Source: Narthecium ossifragum | Lineage: Eukaryota; Streptophyta; Magnoliopsida; Dioscoreales; Nartheciaceae | Length of the DNA stretch: 64,000 bases | Assembly: GCA_963920575.1 (NCBI GenBank) | Contig: OY986967.1 | Coordinates: forward strand, 21,407,648-21,471,647 | Direction of reading: 5' to 3' | Shown here: positions 23,464 through 35,168 of the stretch, piece after piece | Numbering within the stretch: position 1 is the stretch's first letter | How the letters are laid out: every line of letters begins with the position of its first letter | Made by a program: the position numbers and the translations under genes | Notes under the pieces: generated by a model | Seen by the model: the letters and a program-made list of their open reading frames with translations, nothing else | What the model was told of the DNA's origin: nothing | Database searches by the model: none

Positions 23464-26400
23464 TCACAGCTTTGAAGGGGAGGCATACCATCCCCATGGG
23501 TCGTCAGAGATATATTCAGTCACCTGCTTCACACTCATGTAGTTTTCAAGGCCCCTAAAAGGAACAAAGAAGAAGGTAAACTCAAGTCAGTTGATACAAA
23601 AATTTGTCCATCCACATCCAGTGAAAACAAGAGGTATGTCCTTACCACTCCCCAAGTTCACGCCCGAAGCCACTGCGCTTGTTCCCTCCCCAAGGTGCTT
23701 GGCAGAAGCATGGCTGAGAGCAGTTCACCCAGATAATGCCAGCTTCAATTGCCTGAAACATAGAAATAAAATGGTTGTAGAATCTTCTATCGTAGGTGAT
23801 TTTTTCAGTGGAATCTCCATGGAATGACAAGCATTTGATTTGTTAATCTAAATCTAGAGATCATGGGCCGAAGTGTAATCAGTCAACTACCTCTTCATTT
23901 GCTAACTTTCTAAAGTTAGCTCATTGTAAAAGAAGACGCAAGGGAAAAGGCAAAATTGATATTAAAAATCCACCAAATTAATTACCAGAATGTGAGGATC
24001 ATGCACTTTATATTCTAGAAAGACGCACAGAAAGCTAACAGGAAGCGTGTCCCTTTCTAGTAAATACCTCGGTCATACGTTTGCACCGCTCTGGATCCTT
24101 GGAAATAACAGCACCACCCAATCCATATCTGCAAGCAATAAAAGGTAACTTGTAAAAAAACATTTGAAGTTAGAGATTCTAAGTGCGTAAATCTCGAACT
24201 TTTTCAGATAGTATAGTGAAATTAATGTAGCTTACTTGGTATCATTGGCGAGTTCGACAGCTTCTTCTTCAGTTTTAAATGTTTTGACACAGAGTACAGG
24301 GCCAAAAACCTCCTCCCTCCAGATTTGCATGGAGATATCCACATCAGTGATAACCGTTGGCTCGATAAAGTACCCCTTCTCTAGATGCTGAAAATTAGAA
24401 GAAAAATTAATTCAGCAGCTATTTCCACATCAATTGTCTGATGTCGAAGATATAAAGCTTGAGATGTTGAAAAACCTGGGGGCGTCCACCACCACAGAAA
24501 ATAGTTGCACCTTCACTCTTGGCTGTTGAAATAAATCTATTTATTTTTTCATACTGCAAACAATTAAAAACAGAGGACAATTTATATAGCAGGAGTAAAC
24601 TTGGAAGCAAGAAAAGGCAGATGAGGTAAATCATTACAATAGCAGAAAGCAGGTCTATTATTGATTTTTATAGAGAAATCAGGAAATGTGAGACCAAGAA
24701 GATGGCAATATTATATTGCCAGATGCATAAATGAACAATAAACGTCGCGATGCTACGACAGCATGTGGTAAGTCAGAAGAATAATTGTACATTCATGCAT
24801 CCACCTCTATGATAGTTCACCATTAGTCGTAACTTGGATCCAATAACATAGCACCTGTAGTAAGCAAAAAATTGGCCATTACCAAAACTCAAACTGTTCA
24901 TGGGAACTTTGACAAAGGAAGTCAAATGGATAGCCAAAGTATGGAAGGATACAGTGGATGTGAAATTGTAGAACCTATTAAATCCCTCCTAATTAATATA
25001 CATACATGATTCATGGCTTTCAAAGGACAAAAGGTGACAGCTTAAGTTCATTTTCACTAGTGTCATGGAGGTTAGATCTGTTAAAGACTTGTTTCTACCT
25101 GTCCTTCACTGACAACAGGACCAAGCCTACAACCATCCTCCAATGGGTCAGAGATCTTTATGCTTCTAGCCCAAGCACCAAGCTTCTCCAAGAACTCCTT
25201 TGCGATACTTTCCTGTAAATCAACATAAATATGACCATCCAGACCCTCAGAAGTAAATAAAGGCATAGTCCTGGCTAATGAATGCGCCAAGGACATCTTC
25301 CTATGGTATCAAGTGAAAAGTACACAAGAAAAACAAAACAATTACTTGCCACAACAAAAAAAAAAACCTCAAAAGTCAAGCCAGTCTCCCACTGGTTCGA
25401 CAAATATCAGCCGGCACACGCAGTACCAGCGGCATGGCCATCCTTGTTACATACTCAAGTAGAGATATCGAGCAAGCATTAAGCGTTCATCAATAAATGC
25501 AACAGAGACTTCTTTGTTCATTTCTTAGTAAAAATCAACTTGAAGTTCCACCCAAATCCCAATCTCAAGAGAATTGAGACTTATGCTTCAACTAGTAAGC
25601 AGAGACTACGATGGAAGGAGAAAAGTTCAATTATCTATTGAATATAACATTAAAAGACCCGTTATCTGTTGAATATAACATTAAAAGACCATTTATCTGT
25701 TAAATATAACATGGAGTAACAAAGGCCTATATACCTTTCTTTATCCAGGATAGATAATATTCTCTTTAGAAGCCCAAAACCATGTAAGTACTCAATTATC
25801 CTAAGACGACAGAGTCTACTTTAAGAATGTAAACTAAGAATTAAAACATAAATACAGTTCAATTGCACACGGATCAGGAAAAACTCTTCCAAAACAAGCA
25901 TCAACCGAAATATATCACATAGCATGAAAGACCATGTTATAGAGTTCAGGGAAGTTGCCCAATAAAAAAGCTCCAGAAAGTAATGGAAATATCTAAAACA
26001 TAGAAGAACTAAAAAATGCTTTTGTGTGGCCCTGCTTTTTTCAACTCACTTGCACGAGAAGACGAGAAGTTGCACTGCAAATTTGCCCATTTGTCCAAAA
26101 GCATCCAAAAAGTGTCCATTCAACCGCTGTTACACGTTTGAAAAAACAAGCTTTTAGGTTAATGTCGCTATCACCATCTAATAGTAGATTCAAATTTCAA
26201 AGAACTACAACTAGATCACGGCAGAGAACTATTTGCAGTTTTCAGGTAACAAAGACAACCAAATTGGTGGTTACATACAACAAGCACAAAAAATAATACA
26301 AAAACGCAAAAGAGAAGAAATCCTAGAGAATATGAAAGGAAGCAGAGAATGGTTATGACCACATAAGATAATGAAGACATGAGAATGAGATCAAGAGACT

Positions 26401-29400
26401 TTGCTTGGAGAGTAGAGAAAAATTAGCAACTGCCAAACTTGTGATGAGGCAGACCTTTCTCAATGTCGACATCTTCGAAAACAACAATAGGACTTTTCCC
26501 ACCAAGCTCCAGTGAAACAGGCTAGCATGTGTAAAATGAAAAACAATCAGTACAAACAAAGATGAAATAAGGGACCAGAATACAGGATCTAACTGAGCAT
26601 TATTATACTTATAATATAAGGATTTCAAACCTTGACCATTTGGGCAGCAGCAGTCATGATCTTTCTACCAGTTTCTGTACTACCAGTAAATGCAATCTGA
26701 ATAAGCACAAATGCTTCATTACAATGTGAATAAAGAAGAGAAAGGTATAAATATTACATAAGGAGAGAACATAGTGCAAGATAAGCTCACTTCTTACAAT
26801 TTAAAACAACTAAAGCACCAAGAAAGATAACTGAACCTTGTCTACATGAGGATGAGATGCTATAGGAGCACCAGCTTGAGGCCCTAATCCAGTCACAATG
26901 TTTAAGACACCGGGAGGAAGTTCTACTTGTATGCATATATCTGCAAGCTCTAAACAAGTCCTGATAACGAGTACGCATTCAGACCATATGCATTGATCTT
27001 AGACCAAATCTTGAGAAGTTTTTTTTTGAAACTCACACCGATGCCACTTCAGAGGGCTTTAGTATAGCTGTGCAACCAGCAGCTAGGGCAGGAGCAACCT
27101 TCCATGCAGCCATTAGGAAGGGATAGTTCCTTCATTTTACAACAAATGTTTTACCATTACCATCATATCAGAAAAAAGAGAATAGAGAACTGTATGAACT
27201 CCATTAAATTGTATGGACTTTTTTAGTCAACATAGTTGTAGTAAAAAAGGAACAAGGAAATAATAACCCATATCAAACTGAACTGTACACTTCAATGGCA
27301 GGCCTTGCTAGTAGACATTTATTGCATGCCCCAGCTAACATGGGATTATTGATGATTTCAGAAAGTTAACAAACTCTCAAAAGACAAGAAGAGAAGCTAA
27401 ACTAATGTAATCAGTTCCTATTGTTAAGACTTCAAGCAATTAAAAGATAATCACTACTTTCTCAGCATGAAGATAATCTATGCTCATGAAAACAATTAAA
27501 GTGGGAACAAGGACATGCATCAATGTCTATAGCAAGATCATATTCCTTGGATTAGATACTTGATGGTTAATTAAAAACCTGTACAAGAGGTGATGATTAG
27601 AGGACAACTATATTTGTAGCTAAAAAAGAAGGGCCTAATCATGATGGTAATTGATATAATCAGCATCCACTAGGCACAGAGAATAGACAATAGCACGTAT
27701 AAAGTATCACGAAACGCACATAGGCTGTCACAAACTCACAATGTACCAGGTAACAGAATCTCCAAGAATTAGTAAACAGAGATTACTTCTCAGCACAAAA
27801 ATCCAATCAACTGATGATTGATTTATTCAGCTTCAGGTTATAGTAGTGATAAACTCTCAAAATAGAAGTCTGTCCATACTTAAAAATGAAGCACGTGTCT
27901 CACCTAGATGGTTGCTAATCCCATGGGCAATGTCTACATGTACTAAGGCTGCCACATTTTGGCGACCTAATACGAATGAGCTTGTCACTATTGCTGAGGC
28001 ATCACATTCAGAAATAAACTGGTTGGGTGGAGATTATCTACCAATATACTTGTATATAGTTTGTGAAGCGGAGACAATATTGCTTTAAACTAACCAGTCA
28101 AGGGTCCATGACACTTTAGGTACAATATGTTAGATGTCTCGGGTAAAGTCAGTAGTGAAATGGTGTTTAGATGCAAAACAACGACAAATGGTGTACATGA
28201 GGAAACGACAAACAAATTTATAGCCTAAGGACCAAGTATAGCATCCATAATAGTACAGCTTCTGAGCCAAGCATGCATTCCAATTTCATGCAGAAGTGTG
28301 CTATTGCACTAATATCCTCACTAACCACTAGAGTATAGCTTCATGGCACACAAGTAAAAATTTTCTTAAATGTTTAGCTATATTAATGCCGAAGAGTAGT
28401 TTGACTAAAGTTCGCAGATTTATGGACTTTTATACCAAGATGGCATGTTAAAGCTTCACTTTTAGTGGTAAAAAAAAATGAATGTGGAGTCATGGTTGGA
28501 TACATCATTCATCACTATGCTGGTGCCAGAGGATTATAGTTGTAGATCCTTAAATGTGAAACTTTAATTTGCAGAGAGAATTGATATTGTGGACTTTATC
28601 TGTTTAGTCAAATGTGTGATTATCAGTTGCTCCATTATGACTAGACTGCCCACAAATCAACAAAATCGTTTCATGCCTCGATAGTCAATAAACAAGCAAG
28701 TCAAGCTAGATTTTAAGCTCAGAAAAAGCGCATGGCACTTAACTGGAGCAGTGCATTGAAGTTATCTACGTGAGTTTTAGGTAAGTTCTGCGTATATATG
28801 TTCATGTGAAATAGTTATAGACATAATTTTGGGCTAAGGATGATATTTTAGGATATATAAGTGTTGTAGTATTTGTGGCTGGACTTATGTTTCAAATAGG
28901 TGTTGATAATACCCATAGTTTACTAAGACTATTGACATACTACATTTATGATATAACGGGAATGTGAAGGATTTTGTTTTTCCTTGTATAAGTACAGCCC
29001 AAAACCGATACAAATACCTTATTAAGGAAACTATTCATACATCACCCAGTTCAACAGGTCCCTTTGACTCAACTTTAATAAGTAAGGCCACGCCTATGTG
29101 AAGCATAAGACCACCAACCAATGGTATAATTGTCAAAACCATAACCCTTTTAAAGTTCAAAGCCTGAAATCAACCAAGATCTCATAGAATCAAAGTATTT
29201 TCTCATAGTTATCGTGATAAGAAGGTTGATGTATATTGTCGATATGTAGAAATTCGTTATCTTGTTATGCTACTGTTGGGCTGAGGTGCGTAACACATAA
29301 AGCACCCCACTTGGAGAGTACATTTGCACGAAGAGAATCAAGGGAATTGATAAGGGCCAGCACAAGTGGTGGAGCATGTGGTTTAATCCGTCGCAAAGTA

Positions 29401-30878
29401 AAAGCTTACCAGGCCTTGACATGCCACTACAGTTCCTTGTCCAAGAGGCAAGTAAATTTATAGTTGCTCATGAGATCATCAAGGTTTCATGGAACACAAG
29501 ACCTCATAATCGATTTAGTTGCTAAAATCCTAAGTAAGAATAAGAGGCATACAGTGTTCAGTAGGTACAACTACATCTTAGAAAACCATCAATAAGGGAA
29601 GCTCTGAAAGAACCCAAAGCATGATACCTACCAAGGAGTAATCAACCCAACAACTCCAATGGGTTCTTTCAGAACATAACATTTAAATGTCTCCATAGGA
29701 AGAGATATAGGTGCCCTTTGCTTTCCATCTAAAGCTTCTGCAAGATCAGCATAATAATCGAAGCATCCAGCCACATCATCCTGGAAAAGGCAAACTGGCT
29801 AAGGCATATTTGAATGGAGACTGGTACTTTGACTAAACATATCAGAAAGGACTATGAATACCATGTCCCATGCTGCTTCGTCCAAAGGCTTCCCGCAATC
29901 AATTGCCTCTAGCTTAGCCAGCTCAGATTTCCGCTCTGTTATCTGCACAAGTGTAGATATAAGGATAGTACCAAAAAAGTAGGACAGAGCATTCATGATT
30001 TTCTTAAACAAGAAAACATAGAAGACAAATGGCGCAATAACAAAACTCCTTCTATAGCATATATAAGTTCCTAACGCTAGCACAAAACAATTGACGTAAA
30101 AAGTACAGAATTTTTTTTTTTGCCAACTCAGCTCATTCATAAGCATAACCAGCTTCTTGGAATTGAAATGGCTCAGTCATCTCAACAGTTCTGCAAGCCA
30201 GACTCTCCGAAATCAATAGAAATGCATACTGCAGTAATTGCGTCTCTAGCAGCGCATATCAGAGCATATAATTAGCTTATACACAGCAAGCAGTAGCTTA
30301 GAACAGGAGACTGGTTTCATGACCAACCATGGATTGGATCAGAAAAATGTTCTGGTTAGCTCCCAAAACTTAAACCACTTAGAATGGATGGAGTGAACAA
30401 AACAGAAAAAAGGTGCTTTTTTGGCACAAGGCAAATGATAAGCAAGCCACAAGAAACACAGGAAGTACCAATAAGTACACAAAAAAGGCGACGACCAAAC
30501 AACCAGCAGAAGATCGATCAACAGGATGATAAGAGCTAACCTTGGCGGCGATGGCGCGGAGGTACTTGGCACGAACGGCCCCCGAAGCACGGGCCCACTC
30601 CTTCCCTCCATTCCTACGGAGCGCCTTCCGAGCCGCCTCCACCGCGGCATCCACATCCTCCTCGGTCGCCGCAGGTATATCACCTATAAAACATTCCAGA
30701 AAAGAAGTTCAACGGATCGCGTCGACCTAAATAGGGCAGAGAAAGATGGATGGGACGGGCGATCACCGATTGCTTGCTCGGTGGTGGGGTTGATGATGGG
30801 GATACGGCCGCCGCGGAGGGGGTTCCTCCACTCCCCGTCGATGAACAGCTGCCGCTGAGGGATGGCCACCGACGACAT
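23464..30878 (-). CDS. BADH: Aminoaldehyde/betaine aldehyde dehydrogenase, ALDH10 (15 exons, 504 aa)
   Basis: Exons from the 5' end: 30767-30878, 30541-30683, 29862-29942, 29632-29780, 27037-27129, 26837-26960, 26631-26696, 26455-26521, 26050-26126, 25099-25212, 24476-24553, 24236-24387, 24068-24128, 23646-23752, 23464-23554; phases agree throughout. The protein oxidises omega-aminoaldehydes (for example 4-aminobutanal) and, in some isoforms, betaine aldehyde, with NAD+. It matches rice BADH2, which also has 15 exons. Catalytic C295 ([10 protein letters not shown]), E261 (SLELGGKSP) and the TPWNYP Asn are present. The aromatic box Y164, W171, W289, W460 is intact. The residue equivalent to spinach position 441 is I445, a residue linked in this family to weak betaine aldehyde use. 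The C-terminus SKL is a peroxisomal targeting signal. No disrupting deletion of the fragrant-rice type is seen. Upstream lie a G-box and a telo-box. Confidence 0.96.
25631..25713. repeat. 31-bp tandem repeat in ALDH10 intron
   Basis: A unit starting TTATCT(A/G)TTGAATATAAC begins at 25631, 25662 and 25693; the third copy is partial. It lies in the intron between exons 9 and 10 of the dehydrogenase gene. Confidence 0.8.
27130..29631. other. Long ALDH10 intron 4
   Basis: This 2.5-kb intron separates exon 4 (ending in TPW) from exon 5 (NYPFLMAAW). It is AT-rich and I saw no embedded gene or complete transposon in it. Confidence 0.5.
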
Positions 30879-31006
30879 ACCTCCGGAGGAGCAGGAGATC
30901 GAAGCAGTGAGGGCAGTGACAGCGAATTGGGATTATATCCGATTCCCCATCGGAAGGGAAACGAGTCGAACGACACACCGCTTCCACACGGAAATGTCAC
31001 GATATG

Positions 31007-31030
31007 CACGTGGGTTTAGGGTTTAGGGTT
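31007..31030 (-). promoter_or_regulatory. G-box/ABRE-like and telo-box motifs upstream of ALDH10
   Basis: CACGTGGG at 31007-31014 contains the G-box CACGTG and an ACGTGG core as bound by bZIP factors in ABA and stress responses. GGGTTTAGGGTTTAGGGTT at 31012-31030 holds two telo-box (AAACCCTA) motifs on the minus strand. Both lie about 130-150 bp upstream of the dehydrogenase start codon. Their role is inferred from position and motif only. Confidence 0.4.
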
Positions 31031-31215
31031 AAGGTAAACAGGTCAAAATGGGGGTAAAAGTGTCGGAAGAGAACCAGCCACATCAGCAACAGTGTCGGAA
31101 GAGAATTAGCCACATCAGCAACAGTGTCAGCCCCATTTATAGGTCAGCAACTTTACCCGCTTGGTTGGGGGTTAAGGTAAACAGGATTATGGTAACAAAA
31201 AATGGGGGTAAAAGT
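31026..31215. repeat. Short direct duplications near the ALDH10 promoter
   Basis: GTTAAGGTAAACAGG occurs at about 31027 and 31171, each followed within about 30 bp by AATGGGGGTAAAAGTG (about 31048 and 31200). Between them, GTGTCGGAAGAGAA, followed by AGCCACATCAGCAACA, occurs twice about 36 bp apart (about 31060 and 31096). This looks like nested local duplication. Confidence 0.6.
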
Positions 31216-31227
31216 GGGGTTAACCTA
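31153..31227. mobile_element. Left half of a MITE split by the LTR element
   Basis: CGCTTGGTTGGGGGTTAAGG at about 31159 pairs imperfectly with the reverse complement of 36530-36556, which reads CGTTTGGTAGGGGGTAAG. The two halves are the terminal inverted repeats of one small element, interrupted by the LTR element at 31228-36474. Confidence 0.55.
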
Positions 31228-32533
31228 TGTTAGAACAGAAATTATGACCCTTGACTGGGACTGTAATCAAGGTCAAAATTCTATTTCCACATTCGAATAA
31301 TTAGGAGATTGTGGTTTTTAGTTCTTCTCGTTCGAATGATCGAATCAGAGGTGTTGAAGTGTACAAAGAAGATATTTTGTGATTGATTGTGGAGTTGATG
31401 GAAATGGAAAATGGAAATAATGGAAAATGGAAAATGGAAAATGGAGGATGGAAAATGGAATTCTATGTTAAATCTACTCCTATTTTAGGTAGATCTACTC
31501 ATAGAAATAAAGAATTATGGTAGCACTACTCCTAGGAAAATATGATAATTCTACTCATATGGAAGAAATTAATGTAGCACTACTCCTAGAAATGAAGGAC
31601 GATGCAGGAATTTAAAGGAAGGAAAATGCAGGAATTTAAATGAAGGAAAATGTAGGAATTTAAAGGAAGGAAAATGCTTCATTGCTGAATTTAAATGGCT
31701 ACATAATGATAAAAAGTTTAGTGGCTGGGGCCAAATTTAAAAGGCTACATTGCTAATAAATATAAAAAGACAATATGAAGATAAAAAGCAGTTTTGCTTT
31801 GATGGCGGGGGCCTTTTTTTTTCTTCCTCTTGGCTATTTATAGGGCTTCTGGTAACTGATTTGGAAACTGTCAGGAAACCACTCTGCAGTTGCTGCAACT
31901 GTTGCTTTGAAAGTAGAAACCACTAGAACTGCATAACTGGTCTAAAACTGCTATGGAACCGCCACTAAACAAGGTCTCCTGTCTTATGCTATATTTTTGT
32001 TGATGATAACCTTTGAATCTGGCAAAACTCTGAACATCAAAGTTGTAGATCTTCAAATTATCTTTCCAACGGTACCAAAAACGTCCAATTTGGACATCGG
32101 ATGAGAAATTTATGGCCAAAATACTTAGACTGCACTAATGGCCGATTAGGAAAATGGGCGATAGAAATCTGGACGATTTGAGATTTGGACGACATCGTCC
32201 ATTTTGGGCGATGACATCATCGTCTATTTTGGACGATAGAAAATTTGGTCGATAGATTTTGGACATTTGGTCTTATTTACCAGTTTGCCACTAAACCCTT
32301 TGACCATTAATTTGATACATCAAATGACCGAATTTGGAGATGACGTCAACAACAAAGTTGTAGATCTTTTCGTCATCTTTCCAATGGTTCAAGAATCGGT
32401 CAGTTTGAACATTTGGTGTAAAAGTTATTGCCAAAATACTTCAGTTGTGTCAAAACTGAAGTATTTATTGGCTGATTGGCAATATTTACGAAATTGCCAT
32501 TGATCGCCCAAATGGCTATATTTATATCTAACA
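31228..32533 (-). repeat. 3' LTR of the LARD-like element
   Basis: It runs TGTTAGAAC...ATATCTAACA on the + strand. It contains AATGGAAA-type short repeats near 31400-31450, AGGAATTTAAA repeats near 31610-31670 and GGACGAT/GGGCGAT repeats near 32150-32260. It is nearly identical to 35169-36474. Confidence 0.9.
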
Positions 32534-32559
32534 TTTTGCCCCCCCGGTCTTTATGAAAA

Positions 32560-33420
32560 TATTCCTATTTTTGTAAAGACCTTATTCTGTTGGCCAATTT
32601 GGGCGATTTTGTCGGCCATATGAACGATTTTGTCGGTCAATTGAGTCGTCCATAAAACATATTTTATTAGCCATTCAATTAATCATTTTTGTCGACCATA
32701 TGCTATTATTGGGCGATTACTTGTATAAGTTCTTGGCTGATCAACCTTTGCCCGTTGACCAATTCTTAATGCTCAGTTTTGGTCGATATCGACCAATGAG
32801 TAACGCTGGGCGTTAAGCAAAGCTGGGCGATGATGGTCTTCATTGACTGATAAGCAAAGTTGGCCGATAAGAAAAATGGTCGATGAGAAGTTTGGCCGAT
32901 AAGATGGCCGATGAGAAGTTTGGCCGATAAGCAAGGTTGGGATGGTGAGTATGGTTGGTCGATGAAGAAAGGTTGATCGATGGAGAAAGGCTGGGCGATG
33001 AAGAATCTGAGCGATGAGTGATGGTCGCTCAGCAGTGGACGATGAGCGTTGAGTGATAAGTGATCGTCACTGATCTGAGCGATGAGCAATAGTTATCGAT
33101 CGATGGACGATGGGTTATCTTCTCCTGCTGGACGATGGCAACTGTCGTCAACCTATGGACGATGAGTGATGAGAGATGATCGTCGGACAACGGCGATGAT
33201 GGTCGTCGTCAACCCATGGACGATGAGCACGGCTGGGCGATAAGCAAGGTTCACAGTCGTCGACGAGCGACGAGTAGTGGGCGATGAGGGAGCTTCGCTG
33301 AACAGCACGATGGGCGATGGTCTTTGATGATCGATGAAGAAAGGTGAGCGATGAGCTTCGACGATATGAGCGATATCGCTCTTGTTGGAGTTGGCCGATG
33401 AAGAAAAGCTTTGGCCGATA
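32560..33420. repeat. Degenerate GGCCGATGAG/GGGCGATGAG short-repeat tract
   Basis: Inside the LARD-like element the + strand repeats units such as TTGGCCGATAAG, GGTCGATGAG, GGGCGATGAG and GGACGATGAG dozens of times with variable spacing. Open frames across it reflect the repeats. The same GGGCGAT/GGACGAT words occur in the LTRs. Confidence 0.7.
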
Positions 33421-33499
33421 GAGAGCAGATCTGAACGCCTTGAGCGCCTCTGGAATCGACGAACAGCCGCGAGACAAGCTTTGTCTTCCTAGCCTCCCG

Positions 33500-34650
33500 T
33501 CCATCGCTTGAGCTCCATGTCTATGGTGGTGTGAACTCAACGATGGCCGCCGAATGATGGAGGTGATGGCTCCCTCGCATTGCTCTGTTTTCCCCCAACG
33601 GTGATAGATTGCCAAGACGATGACCGGGATGAGAGAGCAGGGGTGGCGAGGATGGAGATGGAACCCAGGGGTGAGGGAGGCGGGCACCGGCCTCTGATCC
33701 ACCGGATCTCCGGTCGTCCCATGGCCAGTCGAGTAAGCACCGCGTCGGAGACATACTTGCTCTGTTTTTTCCTCCAACGGTCATGGGTTTGCTTGAAGGA
33801 GACCGCGGCCTGAGACGGAGTGTTCCATTTTTTGCCGTCGTCCCATGGCCAGCCGAGTGAAGACCGCGCCGGAGACGGAGGAGATGACCTCGGAGATGAA
33901 CCTCTCCGCCTGAGTTGGTAACGAGGTAGAGGTTGCAGAGGTGGGTTCTCGGATTCACCAGATCTCAAGTCTACCTATGGCCAGCCGGGTGAAGTCCGCG
34001 CCGGAGACGGAGGTGATGACCCTGGCGTTTGCTCTGTTTTCCTCCAACCGGCTACAAATTGCAGCAACGGCAAGGATCTAGGCTTGCTGCGTTGCTCTGT
34101 TCTTCTCCCCCAACGGCGATAGCGACAGTTTGCCCATCAACCTTCTGATGGATTTCTCTTTGCCGCTGCCGTCGTGTTCACCATTGTTACTGCTTCGCCG
34201 GCCTTCTTCAGCGTCATGGCCCTATTTGCGGTCATCGTGTAGGAGAAAAATGGGTTCGCTGTTGAACTTCCCGCGTCGTGGAGGTAGAAAATGAAACCGC
34301 CGGAGTTGGTGATGACGACGTTTGAGATTGCAAAAGATGAAGGTGTTGAAGGTGGCGGCGCAAACGTGGGAAAGATGGGTTCCAAGGCTCTGAAGTGGAG
34401 GATCTCTGCCTTGAACCGCTCGAACCACCTTAAACTGCTTGAAACTGCTGCAGTTTTCACATCGTGCATGATCTCCCTTTGAGATCCCTACCTTGAACCG
34501 CTGGAACCGTCTGGAACTACTTGAACTGCTGCGGTTTTCACAACGTGTGCACGATCTCCTCTTGACATTCCTGTTTTGAACCGCTTGAACCGCCCTAAAC
34601 TGCTGCGCAGAGGCAGCGAATGGTGAGGTGTCCTCCCTGATGACGCTGCC
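33500..34650. repeat. Longer degenerate tandem units inside the LARD-like element
   Basis: GCTCTGTTTT(C)CTCC-type segments recur near 33580, 33757, 34032 and 34092, and GCGCCGGAGACGGAG recurs near 33867 and 34000. Downstream, a roughly 90-bp unit with TTGAACCGCT and GTTTTCACA(A/T)CGTG recurs near 34410, 34490 and 34575. No host protein recognised. Confidence 0.6.
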
Positions 34651-35111
34651 GGCAACAGATCTCCAAGAAGAAGATGGCTGGCCGTCTCCGGCGTGTAGAC
34701 GCTGATCGGGAGGCCATTGTCGGATTTCTCCATAAATGCTCGGCGTGTAGATTTTGTCCCTTCTTCTTTGACAGCTTTTTGATCAACCATCACCATATCT
34801 TGTTCAATTATATTGAACATTTTAAAATTAGTATTTGGTGAATTTTTATTATTGGCCATATATGTAATATTTTCTGGCTGATTCGGTTCCACTATATCAT
34901 CACTTTCTTTTGTAGATGAAAAATTCCTTACCAATAAAGTGAAACCGCCTTGATTCTGCATGAAAGATGGCATAGTGACCTTGATCTTCTCGCTGCTGGA
35001 ACCTTCACGTGAGGATATACTCCATCTAAGAAAATTTTCTTGGAAAATAGCATCTGCATGGTCACTTCCTTCAGCTTTCAAAATAACAACTCTGGAAATG
35101 CTATCTCTCAT
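34488..35111 (-). CDS. Unknown 207-codon reading frame at the 5' end of the LARD-like element
   Basis: The first long frame after the primer-binding site, starting 35 bp inside it, begins MRDSISRVVILKAEGSDHAD. The first 120 codons (34751-35111) are AT-rich and differ in composition from the GC-rich repeat-derived remainder. No CCHC knuckle or other gag feature is seen. A 27-bp segment (ATTTTGTCCCTTC... on the + strand) is identical at 34751-34777 and 35110-35136, bracketing the AT-rich part. It could be a degenerate gag, a captured exon or noncoding. I do not recognise it. Confidence 0.3.
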   Translation of the reverse strand: MRDSISRVVILKAEGSDHADAIFQENFLRWSISSREGSSSEKIKVTMPSFMQNQGGFTLLVRNFSSTKESDDIVEPNQPENITYMANNKNSPNTNFKMFNIIEQDMVMVDQKAVKEEGTKSTRRAFMEKSDNGLPISVYTPETASHLLLGDLLPAASSGRTPHHSLPLRSSLGRFKRFKTGMSRGDRAHVVKTAAVQVVPDGSSGSR

Positions 35112-35141
35112 TTTGTCCCTTCTTCTTTGACAGCTTCAACA

Positions 35142-35163
35142 CAATGTCCCACCGCGCGTGCCA
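35142..35163 (-). other. Primer-binding site of the LARD-like element
   Basis: The minus strand reads TGGCACGCGCGGTGGGACAT, starting TGG five bases after the 5' LTR, as expected for pairing to a tRNA 3' CCA end. It resembles Gypsy (Tat/Athila) sites rather than the Met-initiator site of Copia elements. The tRNA was not identified. Confidence 0.6.
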
Positions 35164-35168
35164 AAAAA

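Noticed and set aside
31012..31030. TTTAGGG repeats as an interstitial telomere
   Set aside because: Only about two and a half units; better read as telo-box promoter motifs.
33148..33968. Several overlapping minus-strand frames of up to 209 codons in the LARD-like element
   Set aside because: They follow degenerate short and medium repeats and have no family match; treated as repeat-derived.
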